A DNA stretch of 64,000 bases from VAZQ01 sp963725185 (GTDB lineage Bacteria > Pseudomonadota > Alphaproteobacteria > Rhizobiales > Xanthobacteraceae), in contig CAVRXO010000006.1 of the NCBI GenBank assembly GCA_963725185.1, forward strand, positions 2,356,001 through 2,420,000, written 5' to 3'. The translations under genes were made by a program, and so were the position numbers. Every line of letters begins with the position of its first letter. The stretch's first letter is position 1. Below, one piece after another: positions 54,148 through 62,726 of the stretch. Below the pieces are notes generated by a model. The model was not told the origin of the DNA and made no database searches. It saw only the letters and a program-made list of their open reading frames with translations.

Positions 54148-55908
54148 ATGGATGATTTTTGCCGCTACGCCCGCCACCCATTGGCCTTCATGTTTCGCTA
54201 TGTTCGGCTGCGGTCGGGATCCCATCTGTTCATCCTGACTGCGGTTGTGGCAGCCGTTGCCTGTTCGGTGGGCACTCAATATGGCGTAAAGTTCCTCGTC
54301 GATACATTGTCGGGAACTCACGCCGCCAATGACGTATGGCTGGCCTTCCTTCTGCTGGTTTCGCTGATCGCGGCGGATAATATTTTATGGCGGGTGGCAA
54401 GCTGGGTCGCGAACTTCACCTTCGTGGGCGTCACCGGCGACTTGCGGCGGGATCTGTTCCGCCATCTGACCGGTCATTCGCCGAGCTATTTCGCGGACCG
54501 CATGCCCGGGACATTGACCAGTCGCGTGACGGCGACGTCGAACGCCGTTTTCACCGTGGAAAACATGGCGATGTGGAACGTCTTGCCGCCCTGCGCGGCA
54601 ACCATCGCGGCGATCGGGTTCGTGCTGACGATCAGCGTTCCGATGGGCGCCAGCTTGGCGGTGGTCGGAGGCCTGACCGTGGCAACGATGTTTCACCTGG
54701 CGGCCGCCGGCCGGCCGCTGCATCACGATTTTGCCGACAAGACGGCCGCGGTCGACGGCGAGATGGTCGACGTGGTCACCAACATGCAACTGGTGCTGGC
54801 GTTTTGCGGCTTGAGCCGGGAGCATCGCCGCTTCGATGCGACAATCGATCGCGAGATGACGGCGCGGCGGCGCAGCCTGCTGTATCTCGAAAAGTTGCGC
54901 ATCATGCACGCCCTGGTGACCATCGTGCTGACGCTCGGATTGCTCGCCTGGGCGATCGTGCTCTGGCAGCGCGGCCTCGCCACGACCGGCGACGTGGTCA
55001 TGGCATGCACGCTGGGAATATCTGTTCTTCACGCCACGCGGGACCTGGCGGTAGCGCTGGTCGATGTGACCCAGCACATTGCTCGGCTGTCGGAGGCGCT
55101 GGCGATGCTGCTGATCCCGCATGAGCTGCGCGATCATCCCAAGGCGCAGCCGCTGATCAAGCGCGGCGCCAGCGTGGCATTCGAGAGTGTGGGCTTCCGC
55201 TATCCCGACGGAAGCCGGGTCTTCGAAGATTTGAAGCTCACGCTTGATCCGGGTCAGCGCGTCGGTCTGGTCGGTCAATCGGGCGGCGGCAAGTCTACGC
55301 TGCTGGCTCTGCTGCAGCGGTTCTACGACCCGCAGGAGGGACAGATCCTGATCGACGGCCAGGACATATCGCGGGTGACGCAGGAGAGCCTGCGCGGCGC
55401 CATTGCGGTCGTGCCGCAGGACATCTCGCTCTTCCACCGCACCGTCATCGAGAACATCCGCTACGGCAGACCGGATGCGACGGACTCGGAGGTGCTCGAA
55501 GCGGCGATCTCGGCGCGCTGCGGCGACTTCATTGAAGCCTTGCCGGACGGTCTGCACACCACCGTCGGCGAGCGCGGTCTCAAGCTCTCGGGCGGCCAGC
55601 GCCAACGCATCGCGATCGCGCGGGCATTCTTGAAAGACGCTCCGCTTCTCCTGCTGGACGAGGCCACCTCCGCGCTCGATGGTGATTCCGAAGAGGCCAT
55701 CCGCGAAGCGCTGGCTCGCCTGATGCAAGGACGAACGGTGATCGCGATCGCCCACCGGCTATCGACGCTGCGCCATTTCGACCGGGTCATTGTCTTGCAG
55801 GCCGGACAAGTGCTGCAGGATGGTCCGCCGGACCTGTTGGTGCGACGCAAGGGATTGTATCGAAACCTCGTTCAGCGGGAGATGAGCCGTCTCGGACAGG
55901 CCGCCTGA
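54148..55908 (+). CDS. ABC exporter, fused membrane and ATPase domains
   Basis: 586 aa half-transporter. Six membrane helices lie in residues about 20-300. The nucleotide-binding domain has Walker A VGLVGQSGGGKSTLLALLQ, Q-loop VVPQDISLF, signature LKLSGGQRQRIAIARAF, Walker B LLLLDEATSALD and switch His IAIAHRLSTLRHFDR. It belongs to the type-IV exporter (MsbA/ATM1-like) group, exporting lipids, oligosaccharides or peptides as a homodimer. The neighbouring GT4 suggests glycan or glycolipid export, which is inference. Confidence 0.92.
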   Translation: MDDFCRYARHPLAFMFRYVRLRSGSHLFILTAVVAAVACSVGTQYGVKFLVDTLSGTHAANDVWLAFLLLVSLIAADNILWRVASWVANFTFVGVTGDLRRDLFRHLTGHSPSYFADRMPGTLTSRVTATSNAVFTVENMAMWNVLPPCAATIAAIGFVLTISVPMGASLAVVGGLTVATMFHLAAAGRPLHHDFADKTAAVDGEMVDVVTNMQLVLAFCGLSREHRRFDATIDREMTARRRSLLYLEKLRIMHALVTIVLTLGLLAWAIVLWQRGLATTGDVVMACTLGISVLHATRDLAVALVDVTQHIARLSEALAMLLIPHELRDHPKAQPLIKRGASVAFESVGFRYPDGSRVFEDLKLTLDPGQRVGLVGQSGGGKSTLLALLQRFYDPQEGQILIDGQDISRVTQESLRGAIAVVPQDISLFHRTVIENIRYGRPDATDSEVLEAAISARCGDFIEALPDGLHTTVGERGLKLSGGQRQRIAIARAFLKDAPLLLLDEATSALDGDSEEAIREALARLMQGRTVIAIAHRLSTLRHFDRVIVLQAGQVLQDGPPDLLVRRKGLYRNLVQREMSRLGQAA

Positions 55909-56022
55909 AGCGCGGCCGCGGGACCTTCGACCGCCCAGGTTCTTTGACAGCCATCAGGTCTTCGACCGATCGCCACTCCCGGGCGATACGGAGAAAGAAC
56001 GACCGCACCGACAGAGGACAGC

Positions 56023-56782
56023 ATGACTGGACGACTTGAAGGCAAGGTCGCGCTCGTTACCGCGGCCGGGCAGGGGATCGGCCGCGCCATCGCCGAGGCC
56101 TTCGTGGCGGAAGGCGCCAAGGTGATCGCCACCGATCTGGAGCGCTCGAAGCTCGAGGGTCTCGCCGGCGCCGAGCTCTACAAGCTCGATGTCCGCTCGA
56201 CCAGCGAGGTCGCCGCATTGGCAGCGACGCTCGCAAAGGCGGGCCTCCGGCCGAATGTCCTGGTGAATTGCGCGGGTTATGTGCACGACGGCAGCGTGCT
56301 GGCCTGCTCCGATGACGACTGGAATTTTTCCTTCGACCTCAACGTCACATCGATGCACCGCACGCTTCGTGCCGTCCTGCCCGGCATGCTCAAGAACGGC
56401 GGCGGCTCGATCATCAATATCTCCTCGGCGGTTTCCTCGCTTCGCGGCGTGCCCAACCGATATGCCTATGGGACGACCAAAGCCGCGGTCATCGGGCTGA
56501 CCAAGGCGGTGGCCGCCGATTTCATCAAGCAGGGCATCCGGGCGAACGCGATCTGCCCGGGCACCATCCAATCGCCCTCGCTCGATCAACGCATTGCGGC
56601 GCTGGCGCGTCAGACCGGCCGCTCACCGGAGGAGGTCCGCGGGGACTTTGTCGACCGCCAGCCCATGGGCCGGCTCGGGACAGCCGCCGAGGTGGCCGCG
56701 CTGGCGGTTTTCCTCGCGTCCGACGAGTTCGAGCTTCATCACCGGCCAGCCGCATCTGGTCGACGGCGGGATGGCGCTCTGA
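56023..56782 (+). CDS. short-chain dehydrogenase/reductase (frameshifted near its end)
   Basis: Classical SDR: cofactor motif VTAAGQGIGRAIAEAF (T-G-x3-G-x-G variant TAAGQGIG), LVNCAGYVHDG, the catalytic Ser in INISSAVSSLRGVPN and Y-x-x-x-K in RYAYGTTKAAVIGL. The frame is lost at 56728-56731 (AVFLASDE), and the expected end SSFITGQPHLVDGGMAL lies in another frame, stopping at 56782. One base removed gives 252 aa. It resembles fucose or 2-keto-3-deoxy-sugar dehydrogenases of the SDR group, but the substrate is uncertain. Confidence 0.82.
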
Positions 56783-56851
56783 CAGGTTGCGATTTATGGC
56801 CGGAGCCGGCAGCAGCCGGCCGGAGCGCGCTTCAGCCAGCCGGCGCCGGCT

Positions 56852-58303
56852 TCAGCGCGTCTGTGCGATGCTTCGCTCTTCCCGACCAAAGGGCGTCGCC
56901 GCGAAGGCGCGCGCGGGAACCGGCACGGGCGGCCGCTGCACCTCGTCAAGCGCGCGCACGAAGTCGGAGAACCAGCCCTGAACGGATGTCGAGCGCAGCT
57001 TTTCGATCATCGCGCTCCAGCGCTCGCGCCTCTCCTCCAGCGGCATGCTCAGCGCCGCCGAGATCTTCTGCGCCATGCCGTCGATGTCATGCGGATTGAC
57101 CAATACGGCGGCGTCGAGCTCCCTGGCGGCGCCGGCGAATTCGGACAGGACCAGAACTCCGGGATCGACAGGATTTTGTGCGGCCACATATTCCTTGGCG
57201 ACCAGATTCATGCCGTCCTGCAACGGCGTCACCAAGCCCACCTGCGCGGTGCGGTAGAAGCCCGCCAAGGTCGACTGCGCGAAACCTTTGTTGAGGTAGC
57301 GTATCGGCATCCAATCCACGTCCGCATGCCGTCCGTTGACCTCGCCGACCAGGGTTGCGAGCTCCGTCTTCAGCCGACGATAGGCATCGATCTGTCCGCG
57401 GGTGGGGACGGCAATCTGCAAGAGCGAGACTTGGCGCTTCAAGCCCGGCTCGGCCACCAGCATGCGGTCCAAGGCCCGAATCCGGTTGGCAATGCCCTTG
57501 GAATAATCGAGGCGGTCCACCCCCAGCAGCAGTTTCGTGCTCTGCAGGCTCGCCCGCAAGCGGGCGACATCCGGGCGCGCGGCCGACTTGGCGGCACGCG
57601 CGGCGAAATCGTCGACGCTGATACCGATCGGAAACGTTGCGAGGCGCGAGCGACCGAGGTTTGACACGACGGTGTCGTCGGCAACCGCCAGGCCAAGCTC
57701 ATACTTGATATAATCCCTGAAGTTTTGCCGGTCCTCGTCGGTCTGAAAGCCGATCAGATCAAAGGCCAGCATCGCCATAACGAGCTCGCGATGGTGCGGG
57801 ACGCTGTGCATTATGGTCCGTGCCGGCCACGGCGTGTGCAGGAAGAAGCCGATCGGTTGCTCGACCCCGAGCCGGCGCAATTCCGAACCCAACGTGAGGA
57901 AGTGATAATCTTGAATCCAGAACGTGGCGTCGGACCGGTTGAATCGCAGCAGCGCGCGCGCCATGAAGGCGTTGACTTCCCGATAGGACCTGTAGTCCTG
58001 CACCGTCACCTGGATGAGATCGGCGCGCGAATGCAGCGCCGGCCACAGTCCGGAATTGGCGAAGCCTTCATAATAGCCTTGATAATGCGCGGCCGGCAGA
58101 TCGACGGTCGCCAACGCTCCCGCGCCGAGCGCCTCGATCTCCGCAAATGAATCCTTCCCGGACGCCTCGCGTACCCGGCCGCTCGAGCCGACCCAAATGG
58201 CTCCTGAATTCTTTACCACCGGCAACAACGCCGAAGCGAGGCCGCCGGTAACCGGCTCGTCCGCCTGCAACCGGGCCACGCGGTTGGAAACTACAACGAT
58301 CAC
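56852..58303 (-). CDS. otsA: trehalose-6-phosphate synthase
   Basis: 483 aa from the GTG at 58303, eight bases after AGGAGA; the open frame upstream is not protein-like and overlaps the promoter. GT20 hallmarks: IVVVSNRVA at the N-terminus, GGLASALLPVV, the acceptor motif WIQDYHFLTLGSELR, FFLHTPWPA, GVDRLDYSKGIANRI (donor site) and PLQDGMNLVAKEYVAAQ. It joins glucose from UDP-glucose to glucose-6-phosphate, giving trehalose-6-phosphate for osmotic and desiccation tolerance. otsB lies 3.6 kb away. A perfect EcfG-type promoter is directly upstream. Confidence 0.94.
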   Translation of the reverse strand: MIVVVSNRVARLQADEPVTGGLASALLPVVKNSGAIWVGSSGRVREASGKDSFAEIEALGAGALATVDLPAAHYQGYYEGFANSGLWPALHSRADLIQVTVQDYRSYREVNAFMARALLRFNRSDATFWIQDYHFLTLGSELRRLGVEQPIGFFLHTPWPARTIMHSVPHHRELVMAMLAFDLIGFQTDEDRQNFRDYIKYELGLAVADDTVVSNLGRSRLATFPIGISVDDFAARAAKSAARPDVARLRASLQSTKLLLGVDRLDYSKGIANRIRALDRMLVAEPGLKRQVSLLQIAVPTRGQIDAYRRLKTELATLVGEVNGRHADVDWMPIRYLNKGFAQSTLAGFYRTAQVGLVTPLQDGMNLVAKEYVAAQNPVDPGVLVLSEFAGAARELDAAVLVNPHDIDGMAQKISAALSMPLEERRERWSAMIEKLRSTSVQGWFSDFVRALDEVQRPPVPVPARAFAATPFGREERSIAQTR

Positions 58304-58332
58304 TATCCGATCTCCTGATCTTTCAGCCTGAC

Positions 58333-58358
58333 AACGGCGAATTGCGCTATTTGGTTCC
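58333..58358 (-). promoter_or_regulatory. sigma-EcfG promoter of otsA
   Basis: On the minus strand GGAAC (58354-58358), 17 bases, CGTT (58333-58336). Both boxes match the EcfG consensus exactly. It lies 30 bp upstream of the GTG start, which also argues against the longer otsA frame. Trehalose synthesis under EcfG is known in related bacteria. Confidence 0.75.
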
Positions 58359-58484
58359 CGCGCCGCACCATCAGGGATGTCCGCCATGCGAAACGCGCGT
58401 GAGTTTGGCGTCTTCCACCTAGGGCGGAGGACGAGCTGATCATCGCCCGAAGCTGCACGGCTCTCTTGCGAATGCCGATGCCGA

Positions 58485-58859
58485 TCATGCCTCCGCATAA
58501 GCGATCGTCGACAACAAGCTCACTTCCGCGCACCGCGAATCGAGCCGCGTATGCTGGACGATGATCGGCACATCCGATTCGAATACCGATGCGTAGTCGG
58601 TGTCGCGCGGGATGGGCTGCGGATCATCGAGATCGTTGAAGCGCAAATGCAACGTGCGGCGCGCCGCGACGGTGACGCGATACGGACCGACAGGGTCGCG
58701 ATCGGCAAAGAAGATCGTGATCGCGACATGCGCGTCCCGCTGGCCGGCATTCAGGATGCATGCTGTCTCATGAGAAATCAGTGCGGGGTCGGAAAAGGAG
58801 CTTTGGGAGGGAATATATCCTTCTGCGATGGACCATCGCTTTTGACCGATCGCATCCAT
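58485..58859 (-). CDS. sensory rhodopsin transducer-like protein (ASRT family)
   Basis: 124 aa, soluble, beta-rich. It matches the Anabaena sensory rhodopsin transducer family: EGYIPSQSSFSDPALISHET, ACILNAGQRDAHVAITIFFA, DRDPVGPYRVTVAARRTLHL, RFNDLDDPQPIPRDTDYASV and VPIIVQHTRLDSRCAEVSL. In Anabaena the tetramer binds a membrane rhodopsin, but homologues occur widely without any rhodopsin and may bind sugars or DNA. No rhodopsin gene is in the window. It lies between otsA and a glucose dehydrogenase, with an EcfG-like promoter, so a carbohydrate-stress role is likelier than light sensing. Confidence 0.82.
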   Translation of the reverse strand: MDAIGQKRWSIAEGYIPSQSSFSDPALISHETACILNAGQRDAHVAITIFFADRDPVGPYRVTVAARRTLHLRFNDLDDPQPIPRDTDYASVFESDVPIIVQHTRLDSRCAEVSLLSTIAYAEA

Positions 58860-58881
58860 CTGAATGACCTCCGGGGTTTTT

Positions 58882-58906
58882 AACGCCCAAGCGGCCCGCG
58901 GGTTTC
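58882..58906 (-). promoter_or_regulatory. candidate sigma-EcfG promoter of the transducer-like gene
   Basis: Minus strand GAAAC (58902-58906), 16 bases, CGTT (58882-58885). One mismatch in the -35, the same variant as upstream of crp/fnr. The -10 lies 22 bp from the ATG. Confidence 0.5.
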
Positions 58907-58941
58907 ACTCGTGATGACAATTAAGAAGGGATGAGCCGATC

Positions 58942-58966
58942 GGAACCCTTGGGCGGCTCGCGCGTT
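58942..58966 (+). promoter_or_regulatory. sigma-EcfG promoter of the glucose dehydrogenase
   Basis: GGAAC (58942-58946), 16 bases, CGTT (58963-58966), an exact consensus match. Because it lies downstream of the ATG at 58931, it rules out that start and supports 59057. Confidence 0.72.
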
Positions 58967-59056
58967 GAGGCCGTGCCGGAGTTTCCTGCGCCCCGATTGC
59001 GATCCGGACTAAGCGGATCAGACACGGGGATTTCACCGCCGTGTCGGACACCATAC

Positions 59057-60121
59057 ATGCGCGCGCTGACCACTGCGCCGGGGGTTCCCAATTCGGCTAG
59101 AGTTGAGGAGATCGCGGAACCGCCCCTGTCGGACGGTGCCGTATTGGTCCAAACCCTGGCGCTCGGCGTGTGCGGAACCGACCGGGAAATCCTCGCCGGC
59201 CAATATGGCTGGGCGCCGCCCGGGCAGCATCGTCTTGTTCTCGGTCACGAATCGCTGGGCTTGGTTCAGCAGGCGCCGCAGGGTTGCGGCTTGGTGCCGG
59301 GCGATCTCGTCGTCGGGATCGTGCGCCGTCCCGATCCGGTCCCGTGCGTGGCCTGCGCGGCGGGCGAATGGGACATGTGCCGCAACGGCCGCTATACCGA
59401 GCGCGGCATCAAGGAGCGGAACGGTTACGGCGCGGAGCGATTTCGCGTCGAGCCGGGATTTGTCGTCAAGCTCGATCCGAGCTTGGGCCTGCTCGGGGTC
59501 TTGCTGGAGCCCACCAGCATCCTGGCCAAGGCCTGGGATCACACCTGGCGCATCGGACAACGCTCGAAATCGTGGCAGCCCCGCACGCTGCTGGTTACCG
59601 GCGCGGGGCCGATCGGCCTGCTCGCGGCCCTCATGGGGGCACAGCGCGGCCTCGACGTGCATGTCCTCGATCATCAAGCGGACGAAAACAAGGCCGATCT
59701 GGTGCGCCAGCTCGGCGGCACCTATCACACGGGCGGAATCGAGATCGTCGATCGCGTGCCTCCCGACGTCTTGATGGAGTGCACGGGCGTGCCGGCGCTC
59801 ATCGCGGAAATTCTCGGGCGCACGGCGCCGGCCGGGATCGTTTGCCTGGTCGGGGTTACGGCGCCGGGCCATGAATTCAAGCTGGATATCGGCCGCATCA
59901 ATCGAACATTGGTGCTCGACAACGACACCGTGTTCGGCGTGGTCAATGCCAACCGCGAGCACTATGAGATGGCGGCCGATGCGCTCAAGCGGGCCGACCG
60001 AAGCTGGCTCGATCGACTGATCACGCGCCGGGTGCCGGTTGATGAGTGGACGCAAGCGGTGCAGCGCCGCCCGGACGACATCAAGGTCATCATCGATTTT
60101 GGTTTTGACCGGCCCCGATAA
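59057..60121 (+). CDS. zinc-dependent glucose 1-dehydrogenase (MDR family)
   Basis: 354 aa from the ATG at 59057 (MRALTTAPGVPNSARVEEIA); an upstream ATG precedes the promoter and is excluded, though no clear ribosome site is seen. Zinc-site residues are in GVCGTDREI and VLGHESLG, and a structural cysteine set in PVPCVACAAGEWDMCRNGRY. RGIKERNGYGAERFRVEPGF is the glucose-dehydrogenase signature, and the Rossmann motif is LLVTGAGPIGLLAALMGAQR. The extra aldolactone-type loop is normal for this group. It oxidises glucose to gluconolactone with NAD(P). With the GH15 enzyme nearby it could use glucose released from trehalose or glucan. Confidence 0.88.
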   Translation: MRALTTAPGVPNSARVEEIAEPPLSDGAVLVQTLALGVCGTDREILAGQYGWAPPGQHRLVLGHESLGLVQQAPQGCGLVPGDLVVGIVRRPDPVPCVACAAGEWDMCRNGRYTERGIKERNGYGAERFRVEPGFVVKLDPSLGLLGVLLEPTSILAKAWDHTWRIGQRSKSWQPRTLLVTGAGPIGLLAALMGAQRGLDVHVLDHQADENKADLVRQLGGTYHTGGIEIVDRVPPDVLMECTGVPALIAEILGRTAPAGIVCLVGVTAPGHEFKLDIGRINRTLVLDNDTVFGVVNANREHYEMAADALKRADRSWLDRLITRRVPVDEWTQAVQRRPDDIKVIIDFGFDRPR

Positions 60122-60124
60122 TCA

Positions 60125-61912
60125 TCAGCGCCAGTAGCGATCCTCCCAGCTGCGCGACAACCGCATGGCGGTGAGGATGAGGCCGGCCATGGAATAGGTC
60201 TGCGGAAAATTTCCCCATAATGTGCCGGTTTGCGGGTCGATGTCCTCCGACAATAGTCCGTAGCGATTGCGATGCTCCAAGGCGTCGGTGAAGAGGTTGC
60301 GCGCATCCTCGTGCCGGCCCAGCGACCACCAGGCGTCGACCAGCCAGAAGCGGCAGATCAGAAAGGCCGTGACCGGCAGGCCGAAGTCGTCCGCGCCGGC
60401 ATAGCGCATGACATGCGTCTCGCGCAAAAGCTCGCGCTCCAGGGCCGAGACCGTGCTCTTGAAGCGCGGGTCATCGGCTTCGATGACGCCGAGGTCAGGC
60501 AGCAACAGCACGCTGGCGTCGAGATCGTCGGACCCGAAGGCCGCGGTGAAGGCGCCCCGCTTCTCGTTCCAGGCGCGATCAAGGAGCTCGGCATGAAGCG
60601 GATCGGAGATGCCGTTCCAATATTGGGCGCGATCCGCCAGACCAAGGCGGGAGGCGATCGCGGCCAGCCGGTGGCAGCCGGCCCAGCACATCGCGGTCGA
60701 ATGGGTATGGATACGTTGGCGACCGCGATATTCCCAAATTCCGGCATCGGGTTTCAGCGCCGATCTCGCGGCGTGGCTGCCGAGCGATTCGAGCAGGCGG
60801 AACAATCCCTCGTCGGCGGGACGCGGCAGGCGGCGATCGAAGAACATCGGCATGGCGGCGAGAATGATGCTGCCATACGTGTCGTTCTGGACTTGGATCC
60901 CGGCAGCGTTGCCGACGCGGACCGGTCCGTCGCCGCGATAGCCCTGCAGGTCCGGGGCTATACGCTCCTCGAGCGGAATGGTCGGCACGATGCCGTAGAC
61001 CGGCCGCAGCGCCTCATCGGGATTGGCGGCGATGCTCAGGATGAAGGAGATGAAATCCTCCATCGTCTGGGTCGCGCCGATGCGATTGAGCGCCTTCACG
61101 ACGAAATAGGCGTCGCGCAGCCAGCAATAGCGATAGTCCCAGGTGCGGCCGGATGCCGGCGATTCCGGGATCGAGGTGGTGTGCGCGGCGATGACGCCGC
61201 CGGTCTCCTCGAAACTGCTCAGCTTGAGCGTGATGGCGGCGCGGATGACGGCCTCTTGCCAATCATAGGAGATCGACAGCCCGCGCACCCACCCCATCCA
61301 GTAGTCGCGCGTCCGATCGCTGAACTCCCGGCTGGTCGTGGCCAGGGCGGCGGTGAGGGGTTCATCGGGCCCGAACACGCAATGGACGGGATGTGTGAGG
61401 ACAAAAGGCGATTCATGCTCGATGAGCGAAAGCGGAGCATCGGTGGTCAAGCGGATGACCGTCCCCTCGTCAAGGTAACGGATATGATTGCTGCCGATGG
61501 AATGACGGGGAAATCGCCGGCCGTAGCCGTGCGTCGGCCTCACTCGAAGCGTGATGCGCGGGAGCCCCGAGATCGGCTCGATGATGCGAAACAGTTGCGG
61601 CGGCCGAAAGATGCGCCCGAACTGCTGGAAGCGCGGAGCAAAGTCCGTGATCCGCACCGCACCGCCTCGCCGGTCGGTGAGGACCGTCGATACGATGGCG
61701 GTGTTGCGCAGGTACTCGGACTGAAAATCGACCATGTCGTCGAGCACGACGTCCGAGAAACCCTTCTCTTCGTTGCCGGACAGCAGCCGGCTGAAGATCG
61801 GGTCGCCGTCGAAGGTCGGGAAGCACCACCACACGATGCGGGAGCAGGGGTCGACCAGCGCAGCCGTGCGACCGTTGCCGATGACGGCAAGGTCAAGTCC
61901 ATGATCCGTCAT
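60125..61912 (-). CDS. glycoside hydrolase family 15 (trehalase/glucoamylase type)
   Basis: 595 aa. The N-terminal beta domain (LDLAVIGNGRTAALVDPCSR, IVWWCFPTFDGDPIFSRLLS) is that of trehalase-like GH15 proteins. The (alpha/alpha)6 barrel holds GRTWDYRYCWLRDAYFVVKA and the general acid region GIWEYRGRQRIHTHSTAMCW. A second acid lies near the C-terminus (TGTLWGNFPQTYSMAGLI). Bacterial members include acid trehalases and dextran or isomaltose glucoamylases. It overlaps otsB by 4 bp (ATGA), so coupling with trehalose-6-phosphate phosphatase supports a trehalose role, but glucoamylase remains possible. Confidence 0.88.
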   Translation of the reverse strand: MTDHGLDLAVIGNGRTAALVDPCSRIVWWCFPTFDGDPIFSRLLSGNEEKGFSDVVLDDMVDFQSEYLRNTAIVSTVLTDRRGGAVRITDFAPRFQQFGRIFRPPQLFRIIEPISGLPRITLRVRPTHGYGRRFPRHSIGSNHIRYLDEGTVIRLTTDAPLSLIEHESPFVLTHPVHCVFGPDEPLTAALATTSREFSDRTRDYWMGWVRGLSISYDWQEAVIRAAITLKLSSFEETGGVIAAHTTSIPESPASGRTWDYRYCWLRDAYFVVKALNRIGATQTMEDFISFILSIAANPDEALRPVYGIVPTIPLEERIAPDLQGYRGDGPVRVGNAAGIQVQNDTYGSIILAAMPMFFDRRLPRPADEGLFRLLESLGSHAARSALKPDAGIWEYRGRQRIHTHSTAMCWAGCHRLAAIASRLGLADRAQYWNGISDPLHAELLDRAWNEKRGAFTAAFGSDDLDASVLLLPDLGVIEADDPRFKSTVSALERELLRETHVMRYAGADDFGLPVTAFLICRFWLVDAWWSLGRHEDARNLFTDALEHRNRYGLLSEDIDPQTGTLWGNFPQTYSMAGLILTAMRLSRSWEDRYWR

Positions 61913-62676
61913 GGCGCGAGGCTTTCGCCTTCATCCGCCGCTATTCGGGCGAGCCAGCCGCGCACGGCTTCCGGCTTTTCGAAGTGCCCGCTGACGCCCT
62001 CGACCATCCTGCCCACCGAAAAGGCCAGACCGTCGAACTCCGAGATGATGTCGAACACCAACTCGTCGGTGACGTCGTCGCCGATGAAGATCGGGTGGCG
62101 GGCGGCGAACGGAGGATGGCGCATCAGCTCGCGCACGCCGGTGCCCTTGTTGAATCCGGTCTGCTTGATCTCCAGCACCGACTTGCCGTGCAGGACCTCG
62201 ATCGGCGCCAGCGGACTTTCTGCGCAGATCTGCGCGACCGCGCCCTTTACGACCTCTGCCAAGCCGGGAGCCAGACGATAGTGCAAAGCGATCGAGTACC
62301 CCTTGTCCTCGATGACGATACCGGGCCCGATCTCGGCCACGCTGGCGAATTTGCGCTTGAGCGCGGAGTCGAGCGGCACCGTGCGCCGGAATTCCAGCTC
62401 GCCGCCGGCCTGGAGTCGAAACTCCGCACCATGGCCGCCGACCGCCGGCAGCTGCAACGGCGAAAACAACAGATCGAGATCGTTCAGCGAACGGCCGCTC
62501 ACCAGGGCGACCGCCCCGCCGGTGCGCTCGCTCAACCGCATTATGTCGTGCCGCAGCGAGGGCGGAACCCAGACTTCCCGCGGCGTCGCAGCCAGATCGA
62601 GAATTGTCCCGTCGACGTCGAGCAGGATTGCGCATTCTTGCAGGCTCGGAATCAAGGACGGCGCAGCAATATCCAT
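61909..62676 (-). CDS. otsB: trehalose-6-phosphate phosphatase
   Basis: 255 aa HAD-type phosphatase. Motif I is LLDVDGTILDLAATP (nucleophile Asp), motif II VALVSGRSLNDLDLLF, VGGHGAEFRLQAGGEL, the substrate-cap part EVLHGKSVLEIKQTGFNKGT and motif IV FIGDDVTDELVF. It removes phosphate from trehalose-6-phosphate to give trehalose. It overlaps the GH15 gene and follows the MFS gene by 50 bp, suggesting one transcript MFS-otsB-GH15. No EcfG box lies in the 50-bp gap. Confidence 0.94.
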   Translation of the reverse strand: MDIAAPSLIPSLQECAILLDVDGTILDLAATPREVWVPPSLRHDIMRLSERTGGAVALVSGRSLNDLDLLFSPLQLPAVGGHGAEFRLQAGGELEFRRTVPLDSALKRKFASVAEIGPGIVIEDKGYSIALHYRLAPGLAEVVKGAVAQICAESPLAPIEVLHGKSVLEIKQTGFNKGTGVRELMRHPPFAARHPIFIGDDVTDELVFDIISEFDGLAFSVGRMVEGVSGHFEKPEAVRGWLARIAADEGESLAP

Positions 62677-62726
62677 TAGTTCTTCCTCGGATTAAGGCGG
62701 CGTTGCGGGTGGGTCGCCCGGTGATC

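Noticed and set aside
54148..56782. GT4, ABC exporter and SDR as a polysaccharide biosynthesis cluster
   Set aside because: Only three genes, in two orientations, without other cluster genes; the link is too weak to claim.
60272..62281. 669-aa frame antisense to GH15 and otsB
   Set aside because: Covers two genes with firm family motifs on the other strand.
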